DNA of 64,000 nucleotides from an uncultured Chitinophagales bacterium (GTDB lineage: Bacteria > Bacteroidota > Bacteroidia > Chitinophagales > JAHDHT01), in contig CALHDG010000130.1 in NCBI GenBank assembly GCA_938023075.1, positions 19,851 to 83,850 on the forward strand. The letters run 5' to 3'. Each line of letters begins with the position of its first letter. The first letter of the stretch is position 1. The position numbers and the translations under genes are program-made. Under the pieces are notes generated by a model. That model saw only the letters and a program-made list of their open reading frames with translations, did not search any database and had not been told where the DNA came from. Positions 17,766 through 26,716 of the stretch are shown here, piece by piece.

Positions 17766-18638
17766 TTATAGCAACTTATCAGCAATAACTTGCAAAGTTT
17801 TTTCAATTAAATGTTCAATAGTTTGAGGAGCTTGTTGACTAAACTCGCCGGTTGCTCGGTTAGCAATCATTGCATTTAACGAAATGGCACGATGTCCCAA
17901 AAGTTTTGCTAAGCTGTACATACCGGCAGTTTCCATTTCGAGGTTGGTTATTTTTTTGCCTTGCCATTCAAACTGTTGCAGGGCTTTCATTAAATGCGGG
18001 TACTTTGGGCTTAATCTAATTGTACGGCTTTGTGGTCCGTAAAAACCGGGGTTAGTAATGGTTACACCCAACTCACCAATGGTGGCAAAGGTATCTAATA
18101 AAGTTTTATCGCCCTCTGCAACATATAATGATAGATTAATTCTATAGTCGATTAGCTCATCTTTTAAGTACGCACGTAAATCTTTCGCTTCTGTATAATC
18201 ATAAAATTGCATTAAGGTATCAAAGCCAATGGCAAGCTCACTAATAATGGTGCCATCTAAAGGGAAGTAAGGTTGAATAGCCCCGCTCGTACCTATCCGT
18301 ATAAAAGTCAACTCAGTTAATTGCTTTTTTATCATTCGAGTTTCAAAATCAATATTAAACAGTGCATCTACTTCGTTCATAAAAATATCAATATTATCAG
18401 TACCCATACCAGTTGAGCAAACTGAAACTTTTTTATTGCCCATTAATCCGGTATGGCTTACAAACTCTCGTTTCTGTTTTTCTAAAAGAATAACATCAAA
18501 ATGTTTGCTGACTGATGCTACTCTTTCAGGATCGCCCACCGTAATAATGGTTGTTGAAAGATCGCCCGGTTTTAAATTTAAATGGTAAATGCTTCCTTCA
18601 TCCGTAATAATTAATTCTGAATTTTTTATTGCTTGCAT
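17766..18638 (-). CDS. Nucleoside phosphorylase (uridine phosphorylase-like)
   Basis: The 290-residue protein belongs to the PNP/UDP phosphorylase family, which splits nucleosides with phosphate for salvage. It shows the phosphate-binding TVGDPERVASVSKHF, IRIGTSGAIQPYFPLDGT, and the nucleoside-site ITNLEMETAGMYSLAKLLGHRA. The substrate (uridine versus purine) is not decided by these motifs; uridine phosphorylase is the closest layout. It lies 33 bp downstream of the mscS-like gene on the same strand. Confidence 0.9.
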   Translation of the reverse strand: MQAIKNSELIITDEGSIYHLNLKPGDLSTTIITVGDPERVASVSKHFDVILLEKQKREFVSHTGLMGNKKVSVCSTGMGTDNIDIFMNEVDALFNIDFETRMIKKQLTELTFIRIGTSGAIQPYFPLDGTIISELAIGFDTLMQFYDYTEAKDLRAYLKDELIDYRINLSLYVAEGDKTLLDTFATIGELGVTITNPGFYGPQSRTIRLSPKYPHLMKALQQFEWQGKKITNLEMETAGMYSLAKLLGHRAISLNAMIANRATGEFSQQAPQTIEHLIEKTLQVIADKLL

Positions 18639-18671
18639 ATAGGTTTGATCGTGAAAAAATTGCTGATTAGT

Positions 18672-19550
18672 TTATACTCTTCTTAAAGTAGGATAAGCCA
18701 ATTCAATATCTTTATGTTGTTCAAATTGTAACAAAATTTCTTCCCAAATTTTTTGTTGCGAACCACGCCTCTTGTAAGGATCGCACAAATATCGTATGGT
18801 TAATAAAACGCCGCTATCTTTTACATCGGTGTACACAATGGGCGTTAAGTTTTTATAGTAAATCATATAGTTTTTAGAGGCTTTGTTTAATTTTTTACGG
18901 GCTTCGATGCTATGATCTTTGTAGTAAGTATCAGCAATTTCGGTTAATAGTTGTTTTGTTTTTTGCCAATCGCTTTCAAATGTAATTAGTACGGGTATTT
19001 CATTCCAAATATATTGAAAACCTTTGTTATACATGGCTTGCGATTCCGTAAATATTTTAGAATTCGGAACCTGAATAATTCTTCCGGTACTTTGGTCCGA
19101 TTCAATCCAATTACCAATTTCATTAAGCGTAAAATAAAACAATCCCATATGAATAACATCGCCTTTTATATTCCCAATTTCAACACGATCACCCACATCA
19201 ATAGGTCGCCAAAAGGTAAGAAAAACCCAACCGGCTATATCTACAATAGGATCTTTTAAAGCAATAGCAATACCAGCCGATAACAAACCAAAATAGGTTG
19301 CCATCGATTCGAAACCATTAAACCAAACTCTAAAAATACATAGTAAAGCTATTGCAACACTAAAATAGCTGGCAAAAGTACGTAAGCGATAACTGGTTTT
19401 TACATTAGATTTTAACCGGTTGATAACATAAAACAACAAACGGCGAAATAACCAGAAAAAAAGAATGATGAGTAAAGTCCATACTAAATTTTTTTGCAGG
19501 GCAATGCTTATACCCGTCCAGCTTTCAATATTAGTCAACAAGTTTTTCAT
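18672..19550 (-). CDS. MscS-family mechanosensitive ion channel
   Basis: The 292-residue membrane protein has helices at about 20-45, 58-80 and 85-110. The pore-lining helix region (YFGLLSAGIAIALKDPIVDIAGWVFL) matches the Gly/Ala-rich TM3 of MscS. The beta domain follows (RPIDVGDRVEIGNIKGDVIHMGLFYFTL, then GRIIQVPNSKIF). It releases solutes on osmotic downshock. The upstream Rpn-like fragment overlaps its start by 20 bp, which suggests a past insertion or deletion here. The start is ATG at 19550. Confidence 0.9.
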   Translation of the reverse strand: MKNLLTNIESWTGISIALQKNLVWTLLIILFFWLFRRLLFYVINRLKSNVKTSYRLRTFASYFSVAIALLCIFRVWFNGFESMATYFGLLSAGIAIALKDPIVDIAGWVFLTFWRPIDVGDRVEIGNIKGDVIHMGLFYFTLNEIGNWIESDQSTGRIIQVPNSKIFTESQAMYNKGFQYIWNEIPVLITFESDWQKTKQLLTEIADTYYKDHSIEARKKLNKASKNYMIYYKNLTPIVYTDVKDSGVLLTIRYLCDPYKRRGSQQKIWEEILLQFEQHKDIELAYPTLRRV

Positions 19551-19671
19551 AAACTAATTCTACAATATCTTCTCCAATAATTTTTCCAATCAACGCTTTG
19601 GCAATAGCCAAATCTTCTAACAAATATTTGAAAGCTACATCATCTATAGGATTAATTATTCGCATTTGCAT
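19531..19671 (-). pseudogene. N-terminal remnant of an Rpn/PDDEXK-type gene
   Basis: The 46-residue ORF reads MQMRIINPIDDVAFKYLLED followed by LAIAKALIGKIIGEDIVELV and stops soon after. The NPIxDxxFKYLxED...AKxLI..IIGExIxEL pattern is the N-terminus of the roughly 300-residue Rpn/PD-(D/E)XK family proteins common in Bacteroidota. Only the first domain segment is left; the rest is missing and the ORF runs into the start of mscS. The remaining gap, 19672-19783, shows nothing else. Confidence 0.6.
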
Positions 19672-19783
19672 CTTAAAAATATTATTATACATTGTAATAG
19701 GATCAAATATGCAAAGTACACCAAAACTGAATGATTAGCGAATACTTCTTGTTTAATATCTTTTAAAAAAAAGATATTCAAAC

Positions 19784-20854
19784 TCAATGCATTACTTCTA
19801 CCATCCAATTAAACCGGTCTTCTTCCCGCCCATATTTAATATTATCCAAACGGGTTTTAATTTTTTCGGAGATCGATTTATTTTCATTAATTGTTAAGGC
19901 TTTGCCGTTATAATTGATTTCGGCAATTGGAGAAACAGACGCTGCCGTGCCCGTTCCAAAAGCATCGTCTAATTTGCCTGCATCAAAAGCCTTTTCTATT
20001 TCTTGTATGGTAATGGCTTGTTCTTTTACGGTATAGCCTTCATCTTTTAGTAAAGTAATTACACTGGCACGTGTTACGCCTTCTAAAATTTGACCATCGG
20101 TGGGTGGCGTATAGGCAACACCATCTATAATACAAAAGAAATTCATGGTACCAATTTCTTGTACATATTTGTGCTCATATCCATCTGTCCATAATACTTG
20201 ATCGAAACCTTCTTTACCTACTAAAAGTGCCGGGTAAAGGGTTGCTGCATAATTACCAGCAGCTTTGGCAAAACCTGTTCCTCCGCTAAAAGCTCTTACA
20301 TATTTATCAGCTACTTTTACTTTAATACGCTTGGAATAATACTTTCCAACCGGACATGTAAATACAATAAATTTATAGTTGTTAGAAGTGCGAACACCAA
20401 TATAGGGGTCATTGGCGAACATATAAGGTCTTAAATATAGTGAGTAGCCATCTTTAGCAGGTACCCATTTTTTATCTAACCCAACAATGGCATGTAAGGC
20501 TTGTAAAAAAAGTTCTTCTGGTACATCTGGCATCGACATTCTGTTCGCAGAAATATTAAAACGTTTGGCATTTTTTTCCGGTCTGAACAACATTATTTTA
20601 TCATCAAATGTCCGGTAGGCTTTCATTCCTTCAAAAATAGCTTGCCCATAGTGCAAGGCAGAACAAGCGGGGCTTATCGTCATATTTTCATAAGGCTTAA
20701 TAAATGCATCACCCCATGCTCCATTTTTATAATTCATTTCAAACATATGATCAGAAAAAGTGCTACCAAAAGCCAAATTATCTAAATCTACTTCTTTTAA
20801 CCTGCTTTCGCTCACTTCTTTTACATTAATTGAAATATCTAATATAGTACTCAT
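19784..20854 (-). CDS. ilvE: Branched-chain-amino-acid aminotransferase
   Basis: This is a PLP enzyme that interconverts Val, Leu or Ile and their 2-oxoacids. It has 356 residues, like the longer eukaryote-type BCATs. The substrate-loop motif HYGQAIFEGMKAYR, LFRPEKNAKRFNISANRM, the PLP-lysine in FAKAAGNYAA (K197) and the phosphate-cup GTGTAASVSPI are all in place. No other ilv or leu genes are nearby. The start is ATG at 20854, divergent from the 161-residue protein. Confidence 0.95.
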   Translation of the reverse strand: MSTILDISINVKEVSESRLKEVDLDNLAFGSTFSDHMFEMNYKNGAWGDAFIKPYENMTISPACSALHYGQAIFEGMKAYRTFDDKIMLFRPEKNAKRFNISANRMSMPDVPEELFLQALHAIVGLDKKWVPAKDGYSLYLRPYMFANDPYIGVRTSNNYKFIVFTCPVGKYYSKRIKVKVADKYVRAFSGGTGFAKAAGNYAATLYPALLVGKEGFDQVLWTDGYEHKYVQEIGTMNFFCIIDGVAYTPPTDGQILEGVTRASVITLLKDEGYTVKEQAITIQEIEKAFDAGKLDDAFGTGTAASVSPIAEINYNGKALTINENKSISEKIKTRLDNIKYGREEDRFNWMVEVMH

Positions 20855-20937
20855 AGGCTTAATATACTTAATATTTTACAAAATTAAAAATCTTATGGCA
20901 AAAATATGTGGTTTTTCTTTCAGCTAAAAAATATTAG

Positions 20938-20945
20938 TATTTTTG
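20938..20945 (+). promoter_or_regulatory. TAnnTTTG -7 box before the 161-residue gene
   Basis: TATTTTTG matches the Bacteroidota -7 consensus TAnnTTTG and lies 10 bp before the ATG at 20956, implying a very short leader. No clear TTG -33 element is visible at the expected spacing. Confidence 0.35.
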
Positions 20946-20955
20946 CTCAATAACT

Positions 20956-21441
20956 ATGCAAATAAATCAAGCCAATCTTATCCATTTATACAAAAATGAT
21001 GAAGTAGTATGTTTACCTTTTGAAAAAAATGAGTTATTAAATAATAAGCACTCCAATTATAAGATAAAAGCTATAGGCAACAACCAAAAAAAGATATTAA
21101 TTATGGTTAGCCATTCAATAAATGATTTAAATTCGGAAGAAAATGTATTATTGTTTAACATTTTAAAGGCTATTCATTTAACAATTGAAGATGTTAAATT
21201 AGTAGAATTTGCAGGACAACCGTTTAAGTTTATAAAAAACTCAATTGAATTTGAAAAGTGTATCCTTTTGGGCTTAGATGGCAGTCAAATTGGTTTGCAA
21301 ATGGCTTTAAATCCATATCATATATTTAATTTTATGAATACTTTTTTTTTAACAAGTCATAGTGCCAATTTGTTAAATAAACATAAAAAATATAAAGAGA
21401 ATTTGTGGAAAGCTTTACAAAAAATGTTTGCGGTAACTTAA
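20956..21441 (+). CDS. Conserved-looking hypothetical protein, possible UDG-fold/HolD-like
   Basis: I do not recognise this 161-residue cytoplasmic protein with certainty. It has a hydrophobic strand KKILIMVSHSIND, then NVLLFNILKAIHLTIEDVKLVEF, a second strand FEKCILLGLDG, and a basic tail KYKENLWKALQKMF. This alternating alpha/beta layout resembles the small uracil-DNA-glycosylase-fold proteins of Bacteroidota that have been compared with DNA polymerase III psi; that link is inference. It is followed 13 bp later by rdgB, so it may act in nucleotide or DNA metabolism. Confidence 0.6.
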   Translation: MQINQANLIHLYKNDEVVCLPFEKNELLNNKHSNYKIKAIGNNQKKILIMVSHSINDLNSEENVLLFNILKAIHLTIEDVKLVEFAGQPFKFIKNSIEFEKCILLGLDGSQIGLQMALNPYHIFNFMNTFFLTSHSANLLNKHKKYKENLWKALQKMFAVT

Positions 21442-21454
21442 AATTATTAATGAG

Positions 21455-22042
21455 ATGAAGCGATTAGTTTTTGCAACAGGTAATCTAAATAAATTAAAAG
21501 AAATTCAATTGATTGTAGGCGATGAATATGAGCTGTTAAGTTTAAATGATATTGGACATACACAAGAAATAGAAGAACCTTATAATACTTTAGAAGAAAA
21601 CGCTACACATAAAGCAAAAACTATATTTAAAGTGCATCAAATCAATTGTTTTGCAGAAGATACTGGTTTAATGATAGATGCTTTAAATGGAGAACCTGGA
21701 GTTTTTTCAGCACGATATGCTGGTACGCATAGATCGGCTGAAGATAATATGAATAAAGTTTTGCAACAGCTAAGTAATGTTGAACAAAAAAAACGTACTG
21801 CCAAGTTTAAAACAGTCATCTCGCTCATATTAAATGAAAAAGAATATAAATTTATTGGGGAGGTAAACGGCTTTATCAACTCGAAACCAATGGGTAATAA
21901 CGGTTTTGGCTATGATCCTATTTTCTATTATCCAGAATTTGGCAAAACTTTTGCACAAATAACTGTAGACGAGAAAAACAAAATTAGCCACCGAAAAAAG
22001 GCTACCAAAAAATTAATAAATTTTCTTAAAAGCATCAATTAA
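21455..22042 (+). CDS. rdgB: dITP/XTP pyrophosphatase (RdgB/HAM1)
   Basis: This enzyme hydrolyses non-canonical purine triphosphates (dITP, XTP) so they are not incorporated into DNA. The 195-residue protein shows the HAM1 motifs: FATGNLNKLKEIQLIV at the N-terminus, AEDTGLMIDALNGEPGVFSA, GNNGFGYDPIFYYPE and the C-terminal KISHRKKA. It follows the 161-residue gene by 13 bp, so the two are probably co-transcribed. The start is ATG at 21455. Confidence 0.95.
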   Translation: MKRLVFATGNLNKLKEIQLIVGDEYELLSLNDIGHTQEIEEPYNTLEENATHKAKTIFKVHQINCFAEDTGLMIDALNGEPGVFSARYAGTHRSAEDNMNKVLQQLSNVEQKKRTAKFKTVISLILNEKEYKFIGEVNGFINSKPMGNNGFGYDPIFYYPEFGKTFAQITVDEKNKISHRKKATKKLINFLKSIN

Positions 22043-22134
22043 TTGAAATTAATTACAAATAATGACTACTTTGGATGTAAAATTAATTATGAAGCAACCA
22101 AAGTGATTGATTAACCATCTTAATATCAACCAGC

Positions 22135-22707
22135 ATGAGAAAAAGTATTGACAAGTTACATGATTATGAATTAGTAAAGCAATGTATAAAGAAAGATAAA
22201 AAGGCTTACAAGAACTTGTACGATAAGTTTTCAGGCAAAATGTTTTCTATTTGTTTGCGGTATTCAAGTGATTATCATAGTGCAGAAGATATTTTGCAAG
22301 AAGGCTTTACTAAAGTATATAAAAACTTGGTGAAATTTAGGTTTGAAGGGTCTTTTGAGGGTTGGTTGCGCCGGATAATTGTTAATACGGCAATTGAACA
22401 TTATCGCAAAAATGTTCATATGTATCCAATTATGGACGTGGGTAATACCGAACAGGAAAAAATACATGACTATGTATTAGAACAATTAGAAGCAAAAGAC
22501 ATTTTAGAAATGATTAAAAACCTTTCCCCAGGCTATCAAACAGTGTTTAACCTTTATGTTATTGAGGGTTATCCACATAAAGAAATTTCTAAAATGTTAG
22601 ATATTAGCGAAGGAACATCAAAATCACAGTTAGCGCGCGCACGGTATCTGTTACAAAAAATGATATTAAACTTAGATCAAGGTTACCGGGAAGCTTATGC
22701 AAAATAA
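22135..22707 (+). CDS. ECF-type RNA polymerase sigma factor, cassette 1
   Basis: The 190-residue sigma-70 family protein has region 2 (SAEDILQEGFTKVYKNL, then FEGSFEGWLRRIIVNTAIEHYRK) and region 4 (LSPGYQTVFNLYVIEGYPHKEISKML, ISEGTSKSQLARAR). It has no region 3, as in ECF sigmas. Its last 11 nt overlap the start of the downstream membrane/barrel gene. The same gene pair, with the same 11-nt overlap, occurs at 43063-45265, so the partner is probably its regulator. Confidence 0.93.
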   Translation: MRKSIDKLHDYELVKQCIKKDKKAYKNLYDKFSGKMFSICLRYSSDYHSAEDILQEGFTKVYKNLVKFRFEGSFEGWLRRIIVNTAIEHYRKNVHMYPIMDVGNTEQEKIHDYVLEQLEAKDILEMIKNLSPGYQTVFNLYVIEGYPHKEISKMLDISEGTSKSQLARARYLLQKMILNLDQGYREAYAK

Positions 22708-24055
22708 TTACTCCAATATGGACAGATTGTTTCGTGAAAAAATACAAAATCACGAAGCTCAAGTTGATTCGTTTGTTTGGGAATCTTTACAAGATCAACT
22801 AAAGGACACTTCTTTTTTCAATAACAAATGGTTGACCTATTTAAGTTATGCTGCCATATTCTTTTTAACCATAGGTTTTACTATTGCAGGTTCACATCAA
22901 TATTTTAATTACCTAAAAATCCAAAATCAAAATTTTGCTGATCAAGACGATCATCTAAATCAATATTATAAATACATTTCTAAAAATGCTACTGTTCAAC
23001 CTCAAATTATTACTCAAAAAGTTGAAGTACCCGTTGAGGTGACCAAAATTGTAGAGGTTCCTATTGAAATTACTAAGTTTATTCCTTCACCTGGCATTGA
23101 GGATATTTTATCTAAATATGAATATTTTAACTATACAGAAGAAGAATTAGCACACATCAATGAAAAAATTGAGTTGATCAGAGGTTTTAACTTATCTGAA
23201 TTACCTGAAAAATCAAAGGAAGAAATTGGCGCACTAAACAAAATTGAATTAGATAAGTTAGTTGTATACGGTTTAGAAAACTCGTTAACTGAAAAAGAGC
23301 GTGCAGAGGAAGAAATATTTTTATTTGAATCTTCCGGTTTGGGAATGGCTTTGGACGGAACTGGTATATATACTTATAAAAGCGAAACGTCTACTCAACA
23401 AATTGTAGACAATATCTTAAGAAAAAAAATGACTAACCTAAAAGGTTTTCAAATTGGTTTAGGTGGTACGTTTTTTAATTCCTGGATTTTAAATAAACGC
23501 CCTACCGAAATTTCAACCAATAGTCTCGAATATAAATTTACTACAGGTCAACAATATGGTTTTACACTAGGCTATAATTTTAATCCAAAATTGGGTTTAG
23601 AAATTGGATTGGCAAAAGCCAATCAGGGGCAACGTATTATTCAATATGCTAATGCTACACAAATTGAAAACGAAGTTCGTTTGGGTTATGTACATATTCC
23701 TTTGGCATTTAAATATAAATGGGAGCAGTATTCTAGCATAACCAAACATCCCATTGTTATGAATTACATGGTTGGTTTGCAATACAGCAAATTACTTTCT
23801 ATTGATGGTATTATGAACAGTGATATTATTATGTTAGAAGATTTGCAAAGAACGCACGATATTGGTTTTCTGGTTGGATTAGATTATGATATCTTTTTAG
23901 GCAATAATTATTTTGTTACTATTGGAGCACGATCTACTTTTGGAACTGATTTAAACGCCGTTATGAATGCTTTTAATAATTCTTCTAATACAAAAACAGA
24001 TAACTTTACGGTCGGTTTAAAAGCTTCTTTCAATTATTTGTTTAGAATGAACTAA
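22697..24055 (+). CDS. Anti-sigma-like membrane protein with C-terminal outer-membrane barrel
   Basis: The 452-residue protein has a short polar cytoplasmic start with DRLFREKIQNHEAQVDSFVWESL and one transmembrane helix (about residues 42-65). A periplasmic linker includes repeats VEVPVEVTKIVEVPIEITK. From about 250 a beta-rich domain (KGFQIGLGGTFFN ... GFTLGYNFNPKLGLEIG ... FTVGLKASFNYLFRMN) resembles PorT/opacity-type outer membrane barrels and ends in an aromatic-rich strand. One chain may thus span from cytoplasm to outer membrane. Overlap with the sigma gene suggests that it holds or senses for the sigma. No enzyme motif is seen. Confidence 0.75.
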   Translation: MQNNYSNMDRLFREKIQNHEAQVDSFVWESLQDQLKDTSFFNNKWLTYLSYAAIFFLTIGFTIAGSHQYFNYLKIQNQNFADQDDHLNQYYKYISKNATVQPQIITQKVEVPVEVTKIVEVPIEITKFIPSPGIEDILSKYEYFNYTEEELAHINEKIELIRGFNLSELPEKSKEEIGALNKIELDKLVVYGLENSLTEKERAEEEIFLFESSGLGMALDGTGIYTYKSETSTQQIVDNILRKKMTNLKGFQIGLGGTFFNSWILNKRPTEISTNSLEYKFTTGQQYGFTLGYNFNPKLGLEIGLAKANQGQRIIQYANATQIENEVRLGYVHIPLAFKYKWEQYSSITKHPIVMNYMVGLQYSKLLSIDGIMNSDIIMLEDLQRTHDIGFLVGLDYDIFLGNNYFVTIGARSTFGTDLNAVMNAFNNSSNTKTDNFTVGLKASFNYLFRMN

Positions 24056-24120
24056 CCTTTTCGAAACGGATTTTATCCCTCATTTTTAATTCAATTATTT
24101 TTTCGATTTGATTTACGCAG

Positions 24121-24369
24121 TTGGAGCAGTATCGAAAAACTAATGAAGCTGCAAAACTGCAAAATTGTTATACCAATTAGCTGATATTAGCAGATGCTTA
24201 CCAATTAAAGAGTGTATATAATTATCCAAAAGTTGAAGAGGCTGTTATTGCTACCGTTTTGAAATTTATGGCTGAGCATATTAAAGCGGTATTTTTTGTT
24301 TGCTATGATGCTGTGAATTATCAATTGTATAAAGAAATGTTAGAAGGTAGATATGATCAGAACTCCTGA
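24121..24369 (+). pseudogene. Macro-domain (ADP-ribose) protein remnant
   Basis: The reading frame LEQYRKTNEAAKLQNCYTN, a stop (24178-24180), then LILADAYQLKSVYNYPKVEE and IKAVFFVCYDAVNYQLYKEM matches the C-terminal half of macro-domain ADP-ribose hydrolases. In those proteins NCYxxSLxLA..xLKSIAFPaIStGiYGYPxxxAA and vxFVCFDxxNYxxY are typical. Here the IAFPAISTG core is deleted between LKSV and YNYP, an in-frame stop is present, and the N-terminal half is absent. It is clearly dead. It lies just after the sigma/barrel cassette. Confidence 0.65.
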
Positions 24370-24493
24370 TCAAAACACGACACCTTTTCAAAACAGATGT
24401 CACCTCTACCTTGTCAGAGTCTCTTGAAGAGTAGGTTGATTAATCTGTTTTAAATAAAGCACGGTATTGAAGCCGGGTGAAGTTGGAAAGTTA

Positions 24494-24575
24494 ACCCTGA
24501 TAGGAACGGTTATGCTATGATGCAGCGTTGCCTTTTGAAGTATAGCCATAGCATTTGAGTGGATAGCAGGGAGCG
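24494..24575 (-). repeat. Covarying hairpin repeat (GGTCCCG family), diverged copy 4
   Basis: On the minus strand the sequence reads ACGCGCTCCCTGCTATCCAC, TCAAATGCTAT, a loop, then ATAGCATAACC and CAGGGTTAAC. The inner stem ATGCTAT/ATAGCAT is intact (24548-24554 with 24512-24518). The outer arm has changed to CCCTG/CAGGG, keeping five base pairs. The 104-residue ORF drawn over it in the track is spurious. The flanking parts of the 24370-24737 gap hold no gene that I can identify. Confidence 0.75.
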
Positions 24576-24737
24576 CGTTCTTAAATACTGCTCCGGGTTC
24601 GTTTCTAAAAAATAAACAGATTAGATAGGTTAGTTCAAAGTAAAAATTATGAAGCCATCGTTTCTTCTTGCTTAGGTTGTGCACGTTTGGAAGATGATTT
24701 GCGATAACCCTTCCCTTCAATCATCAGTTTAGCTATG

Positions 24738-25526
24738 TTATGTGTGCATTTCTAACTTAACCACCCCACTAAAAACAAAGCCAACAGAACCTTGCAACCA
24801 AACTCCATCTTGTTTAAAATGAACCTGCAAAGCCCCGCCTGTAGTTTGAATCTGAACAGTAGAAGCATCCTTCAACTCCTCAAAATAACTACGGGCAACC
24901 ATAGCTACCGCCACCGTACCCGTTCCGCAAGAAAGGGTTTCATTTTCAACACCACGTTCGTAGGTGCGCATATGTACGATACTATTGGAAAGGTGTTTGT
25001 TGACAAAATTGACATTGATGCCTTCGGCATTAAATGTTTCATTATAACGGATGGCATGGGCAGTTTCAATGATATTGATGTGCTCAATATCTTCTACAAA
25101 TTGTACAAAATGGGGTGAACCGGTTTCGGCAACGTAGCCGTTTTCGTGTTTATCAATGTGTTCGTAAACCAGCAATTTTAAAGCGACTGTTCCATCGGGA
25201 AAAATGTTGGCTTTGTGCTCACCGTCAATAGCATAAAAAGTGGTTTCGTTTTCGATGATGCCTAAACTTTGGGCAAAATGGGTAATACATCGCCCGCCAT
25301 TACCGCACATAGAGCTTTCTTTACCGTCAGCATTAAAATAGACCATTTCAAAAGCGTACTGATCGTGTTCTTGTAATAAAATTATGCCATCTGCGCCAAT
25401 ACCAAAATGCCGGTCGCATAAATATTGATACAATGCCGGATTGTCTTTCGGTAAAGTTTCTTGGCGGTTATCGATGATTACAAAGTCGTTACCCGTGCCT
25501 TGGTATTTGCTGAATTCGATTTTCAT
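24738..25526 (-). CDS. dapF: Diaminopimelate epimerase
   Basis: DapF converts LL- to meso-diaminopimelate for lysine and peptidoglycan. The 262-residue protein has YQGTGNDFVIID near the start, the first catalytic cysteine in SSMCGNGGRC (C74), and the second in LSCGTGTVAVA (C200). These form the two-base racemase pair. Its ATG overlaps the stop of the upstream 60-residue membrane protein (ATGA), so the two are translationally coupled. The start at 25526 fits the family. Confidence 0.96.
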   Translation of the reverse strand: MKIEFSKYQGTGNDFVIIDNRQETLPKDNPALYQYLCDRHFGIGADGIILLQEHDQYAFEMVYFNADGKESSMCGNGGRCITHFAQSLGIIENETTFYAIDGEHKANIFPDGTVALKLLVYEHIDKHENGYVAETGSPHFVQFVEDIEHINIIETAHAIRYNETFNAEGINVNFVNKHLSNSIVHMRTYERGVENETLSCGTGTVAVAMVARSYFEELKDASTVQIQTTGGALQVHFKQDGVWLQGSVGFVFSGVVKLEMHT

Positions 25527-25705
25527 ACATCGGTTGGTTTTACGGTTTCTATACTGTCCATAATGTCTTCAATTTCAGGTGGTTTGGCATCTTCTTTAAA
25601 CGAGCCACTGAAATATAATAAAATACCGGTGAGTAAAATCACCACTAAACCGATGGCTATAAAACGGTTGCTAAATAATTTAGGTGGCGTTTGAAATTCG
25701 ATCAT
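25523..25705 (-). CDS. Small single-pass membrane protein upstream of dapF
   Basis: The 60-residue protein has a polar N-terminus (MIEFQTPPKLFSNR), one transmembrane helix (FIAIGLVVILLTGILLYFSG, about 15-34) and an acidic tail (PPEIEDIMDSIETVKP). Its stop overlaps the dapF start by 4 bp, which supports it being real. No family is recognised. Confidence 0.7.
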   Translation of the reverse strand: MIEFQTPPKLFSNRFIAIGLVVILLTGILLYFSGSFKEDAKPPEIEDIMDSIETVKPTDV

Positions 25706-25747
25706 TGTGCAAAGTTAGGGAATTCCGGTGGTATTGCACAAGAGCTA

Positions 25748-26599
25748 CTAGTGCTTAAATAATCTTCCAGTAAAGTGATACTTGTCTCCACGAATTTGAT
25801 ACAATAGGATATGTGCATCTAAAGTAGATATATTGATTTGTTGTTTATTATTAATTAGAGGTTCAATCAACAATAGTTTTCCAAATACATCGTACAAGCG
25901 TAAATTATGAGACAACAAATTAGCATCTTTCTGTTCGACAAAAAAATGGGTTTGTGCTAGGTTTGGATAAATGGAAATGCTTTGACCAATACCAAAAGTT
26001 TCTACATCTGAAAAAGTTGGGCAGGTTAGATGAAGCGTATCTAACGCATAAACTAAATCGTCTTGATAATATAATTTGCATAAAACTTGGGTGTATTGAT
26101 CAAAAAATCCAAATCCATAATTAGGTCCGATTCCTTCTATAAATTTTAATGGCGTATTTGTAAGATGATTTCTTGGGTTATCGAACTCAATAACTTTTCG
26201 ATTACCAATACTATCTAATTTTGTGACTATTGCGTAGGTAGTGTCTCTATAGTTTCTTCTATAAATAATGCTATCACCTAGCAATAAATTAAAATCCATA
26301 ATCAGAGTTTCAGTAGTGTCATTATTATGATCAATTTCCAAAAGCCACGTATTTCCATTTAAAAGATCTTCATGAATAAAATTTGAAAAATTATACGACG
26401 ATTCTAATTCATAATATATTTTTCCATTGATTGTCTTTTCTTGTCCATTATAAGTAAATCTTTCATTAAATGCACCGTCAATAACCTCAATAGTTTGAAC
26501 CCAAGTAATGGAATCAGTTGGAAAAATGGTTTTATATTGAGCAATGCTTTGAAGACAGCTAATTATAATAAGTGCCACAATAAAATATATCTTTCTCAC
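25748..26599 (-). CDS. T9SS-sorted secreted protein, small
   Basis: The 283-residue protein has a signal peptide (IYFIVALIIISCLQSIAQ). The central region of about 170 residues is a beta-rich fold seen in many secreted Bacteroidota proteins (ERFTYNGQEKTINGKIYYEL, then LKFIEGIGPNYGFGFF). It ends in a T9SS sorting domain (SIYPNLAQTHFFVEQ ... LRLYDVFGKLLL ... LLYQIRG). Function beyond secretion is unknown. It lies on the same strand as, and 43 bp upstream of, the small membrane protein. Confidence 0.8.
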   Translation of the reverse strand: MRKIYFIVALIIISCLQSIAQYKTIFPTDSITWVQTIEVIDGAFNERFTYNGQEKTINGKIYYELESSYNFSNFIHEDLLNGNTWLLEIDHNNDTTETLIMDFNLLLGDSIIYRRNYRDTTYAIVTKLDSIGNRKVIEFDNPRNHLTNTPLKFIEGIGPNYGFGFFDQYTQVLCKLYYQDDLVYALDTLHLTCPTFSDVETFGIGQSISIYPNLAQTHFFVEQKDANLLSHNLRLYDVFGKLLLIEPLINNKQQINISTLDAHILLYQIRGDKYHFTGRLFKH

Positions 26600-26716
26600 G
26601 ATGATTTTTGATCCAATATAAATATTTTTAATTAAAATAAATTCGTTGCTAACGTTCTTTAAGTATATTTAGAAAATACTGACCAACACTTGACGTTAAT
26701 GAACTAAGTCTTTCAA

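Noticed and set aside
17618-17806. 62-residue minus-strand ORF
   Set aside because: It reads through tRNA-Val; the RNA gene explains the sequence.
24406-24720. 104-residue minus-strand ORF beside dapF
   Set aside because: It lies over the diverged copy of the covarying repeat; no family features, and the repeat explains the sequence.
25705-25741. TTGTGCAA...TTGCACAA inverted repeat before the 60-residue membrane protein
   Set aside because: Eight-base arms with a 21-nt loop and no T-run; too weak to call a terminator or operator.
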